Of a stretch of 64,000 nucleotides of DNA, positions 63,004-64,000 are shown in pieces. The stretch is from Planctomicrobium sp051465645 (GTDB lineage Bacteria > Planctomycetota > Planctomycetia > Planctomycetales > Planctomycetaceae). The notes under the pieces were generated by a model. The model worked only from the letters and a program-made list of their open reading frames with translations. It was not told the DNA's origin and ran no database searches. Location of the stretch: positions 2,666,001-2,730,000 of the forward strand of contig NZ_CP195790.1 in NCBI RefSeq assembly GCF_051465645.1, given 5' to 3'. Each line of letters starts with the position of its first letter. Position 1 is the stretch's first letter. A program made the translations under genes and the position numbers.

Positions 63004-63110
63004 GCCGGTTCGGACTCTCATGTGTCCATGCAGCAGTCGCCCGGCTGATAGAAGACGGCGTCACTTTATGCCAGAAACGCTGCCTCACTTCTGGATGTGC
63101 ACCAGACGCA
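63001..63110 (+). repeat. copy 2 of the 110-bp intergenic element
   Basis: It is collinear with 59840-59950: CCGGTTCGGACTCTCATG at the start and GCCAGAAACGCTGC at the same offset (69). The stem of the first hairpin is only partly kept. It again begins at a stop codon and lies before the next tail gene. Confidence 0.65.
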
Positions 63111-63177
63111 AAAGCACCAGCACTCGCTTACTTACAACACTCGCTTGAACGCCTTCTTGTCTGATGAGGCAACATTC

Positions 63178-64000
63178 ATGAGCTTCCAGAGACGTATTCT
63201 GCATCACAACGCTGATCTCAGCGGGTCCCCACAACTCATCTCGTTGTCGGCCGTCAAATCCTGCTGGTTTGAGCTTCACCGTCAAGGTGGTTGCGGGAGC
63301 GGGCAACTCATTCTTTCGGACTCGTTCCAACAGCGTGATTCCATCCAGATTGGAGACTGGATCAGCTTGGAAGCCACGTCAGGCGACCGCTGGTATCTCG
63401 GCCGCGTTGAAGAACGACAGGCTGAAATCCCGGCCGGTGTTCGGCTTCGTCTGGAAGGGATGTCGGTCGAGTTGAATCAGATCTTCCCTGGGGGATTTGG
63501 CGAAGAGGCTGATGGCCAGAAGCCACAGCTTTACGCAGCGACCGATCTCTTCCATCTCGATCCAGACGAGTTCCTGCACACTTATAACTGGGTCGAATCG
63601 GCAGAACAGCTTGTCAGGATTCTCATCGAGCAGAGTCTGCCAGATTCATCTCATATTCAATATGACCCGACACTCATCGAGACTCCGCGACTTCCTGCAC
63701 CAATCACAAGCATTAAAGTCCGCGGAGAAGAATCGATTCGAGCACTGTTGAAGGATCTGGCACTGCGTGCGCAGTCCGCGTCATGGGGCGTCAACGAACA
63801 GGGGCAGTTCTTCTTCCTGCGTCGTCGCGACGAGACCATCGCCACGTTTCAGGAACAATCAAATCTGACAACGCTGTCTGAGAGTCGCGATCTCGAGTTC
63901 GTCTTGAATCGCATTTTGCTCACTGGCGATTACGTCTATGACAACCAAGATCATTCAGACGATCAGGCAAGACGTTCTTATCGCTGGCGGGCCAACTTCA
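63178..64000 (+). CDS. tail hub / baseplate-like protein (cut by window end)
   Basis: The ATG at 63178 follows GATGAGGC and the frame stays open through the last base (274 codons), so the gene continues beyond the window. The N-terminal part has strand-rich segments (LISLSAVKSCWFELHRQGG, DWISLEATSGDRWYLGRVEER, RLRLEGMSVELNQIFPGG). From residue ~150 there is a gpD/gp27-like hub signature, ESIRALLKDLALRAQSASW followed by FFFLRRRDET. This looks like the hub after the distal tail protein, where the receptor-binding or lytic part of the tail would attach. Confidence 0.62.
   Translation, partial: MSFQRRILHHNADLSGSPQLISLSAVKSCWFELHRQGGCGSGQLILSDSFQQRDSIQIGDWISLEATSGDRWYLGRVEERQAEIPAGVRLRLEGMSVELNQIFPGGFGEEADGQKPQLYAATDLFHLDPDEFLHTYNWVESAEQLVRILIEQSLPDSSHIQYDPTLIETPRLPAPITSIKVRGEESIRALLKDLALRAQSASWGVNEQGQFFFLRRRDETIATFQEQSNLTTLSESRDLEFVLNRILLTGDYVYDNQDHSDDQARRSYRWRANF

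Noticed and set aside
1..64000. CRISPR arrays, rRNA genes, integrases and complete insertion sequences
   Set aside because: None seen: no regular spacer-repeat series, no rRNA-like stretch and no intact transposase or recombinase.

Overview
The window reads as a chromosomal segment of a Planctomycetes bacterium, most likely order Planctomycetales. The evidence is the set of protein families: a DUF1559 pilin-like protein, DUF1501 and DUF1549/DUF1553 proteins, a giant PVC-type cytochrome/dehydrogenase fusion, a PPC-domain protein, a Planctomycetes cytochrome C (PSCyt1)-WD40 fusion, and FHA/kinase/PP2C signalling proteins. Base composition is moderate and no plasmid, rRNA or CRISPR signature was seen.

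Layout. 1-2.9 kb: the end of an unknown gene, a decayed REP-associated transposase with a REP-like direct repeat, an AT-richer orphan membrane protein and a SUMF1-type protein. 2.9-11.4 kb: lysA, an FHA-GAF-PP2C phosphatase coupled to a DinG helicase, an outer-membrane barrel protein and trpS. 11.9-23 kb: the giant haem/dehydrogenase protein, a TPR protein, a secreted unknown protein and a 1125-residue membrane protein. 23.3-30.7 kb: tsaB, small unknowns, then a probable signalling operon (coiled coil, FHA-like, Ser/Thr kinase, membrane protein) and a PhzF protein. 30.7-41.7 kb: two coupled glycosyltransferases, a bisphosphate nucleotidase with a gene fragment in front of it, a DUF1559/lipoprotein pair, a TlpA-like lipoprotein, panB, a nitrilase-family amidase, a YacP-like NYN protein, a RimB/RimK-like pair and an FHA protein. 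41.8-45.8 kb: a minus-strand lipid operon rpmF-plsX-fabD-acpP-fabF that lacks fabH and fabG. 46.2-48.2 kb: two membrane proteins. 48.7-57.9 kb: a four-gene DUF1501, DUF1549/1553, PPC and PSCyt1-WD40 set, closed by hairpins.

57.9-64 kb is the most unusual part. It is a compact row of siphophage-like connector and tail genes: a frameshifted tail-chaperone-like gene, gpW-like, XhlA-like, connector-like, HK97 gp10-like, tail terminator, tail tube, a very short tape-measure-like protein, a distal tail protein and a hub protein cut by the window end. It starts directly after the host operon. No terminase, portal, capsid or integrase gene precedes it. The first gene appears to continue in the -1 frame past a T5 run into a 3' reading frame that has no start codon of its own. 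A 110-bp element is repeated after two of the tail genes. This may be a domesticated tail-like particle, a gene-transfer-agent-like locus or a prophage with an unusual gene order; the window ends before this can be decided.
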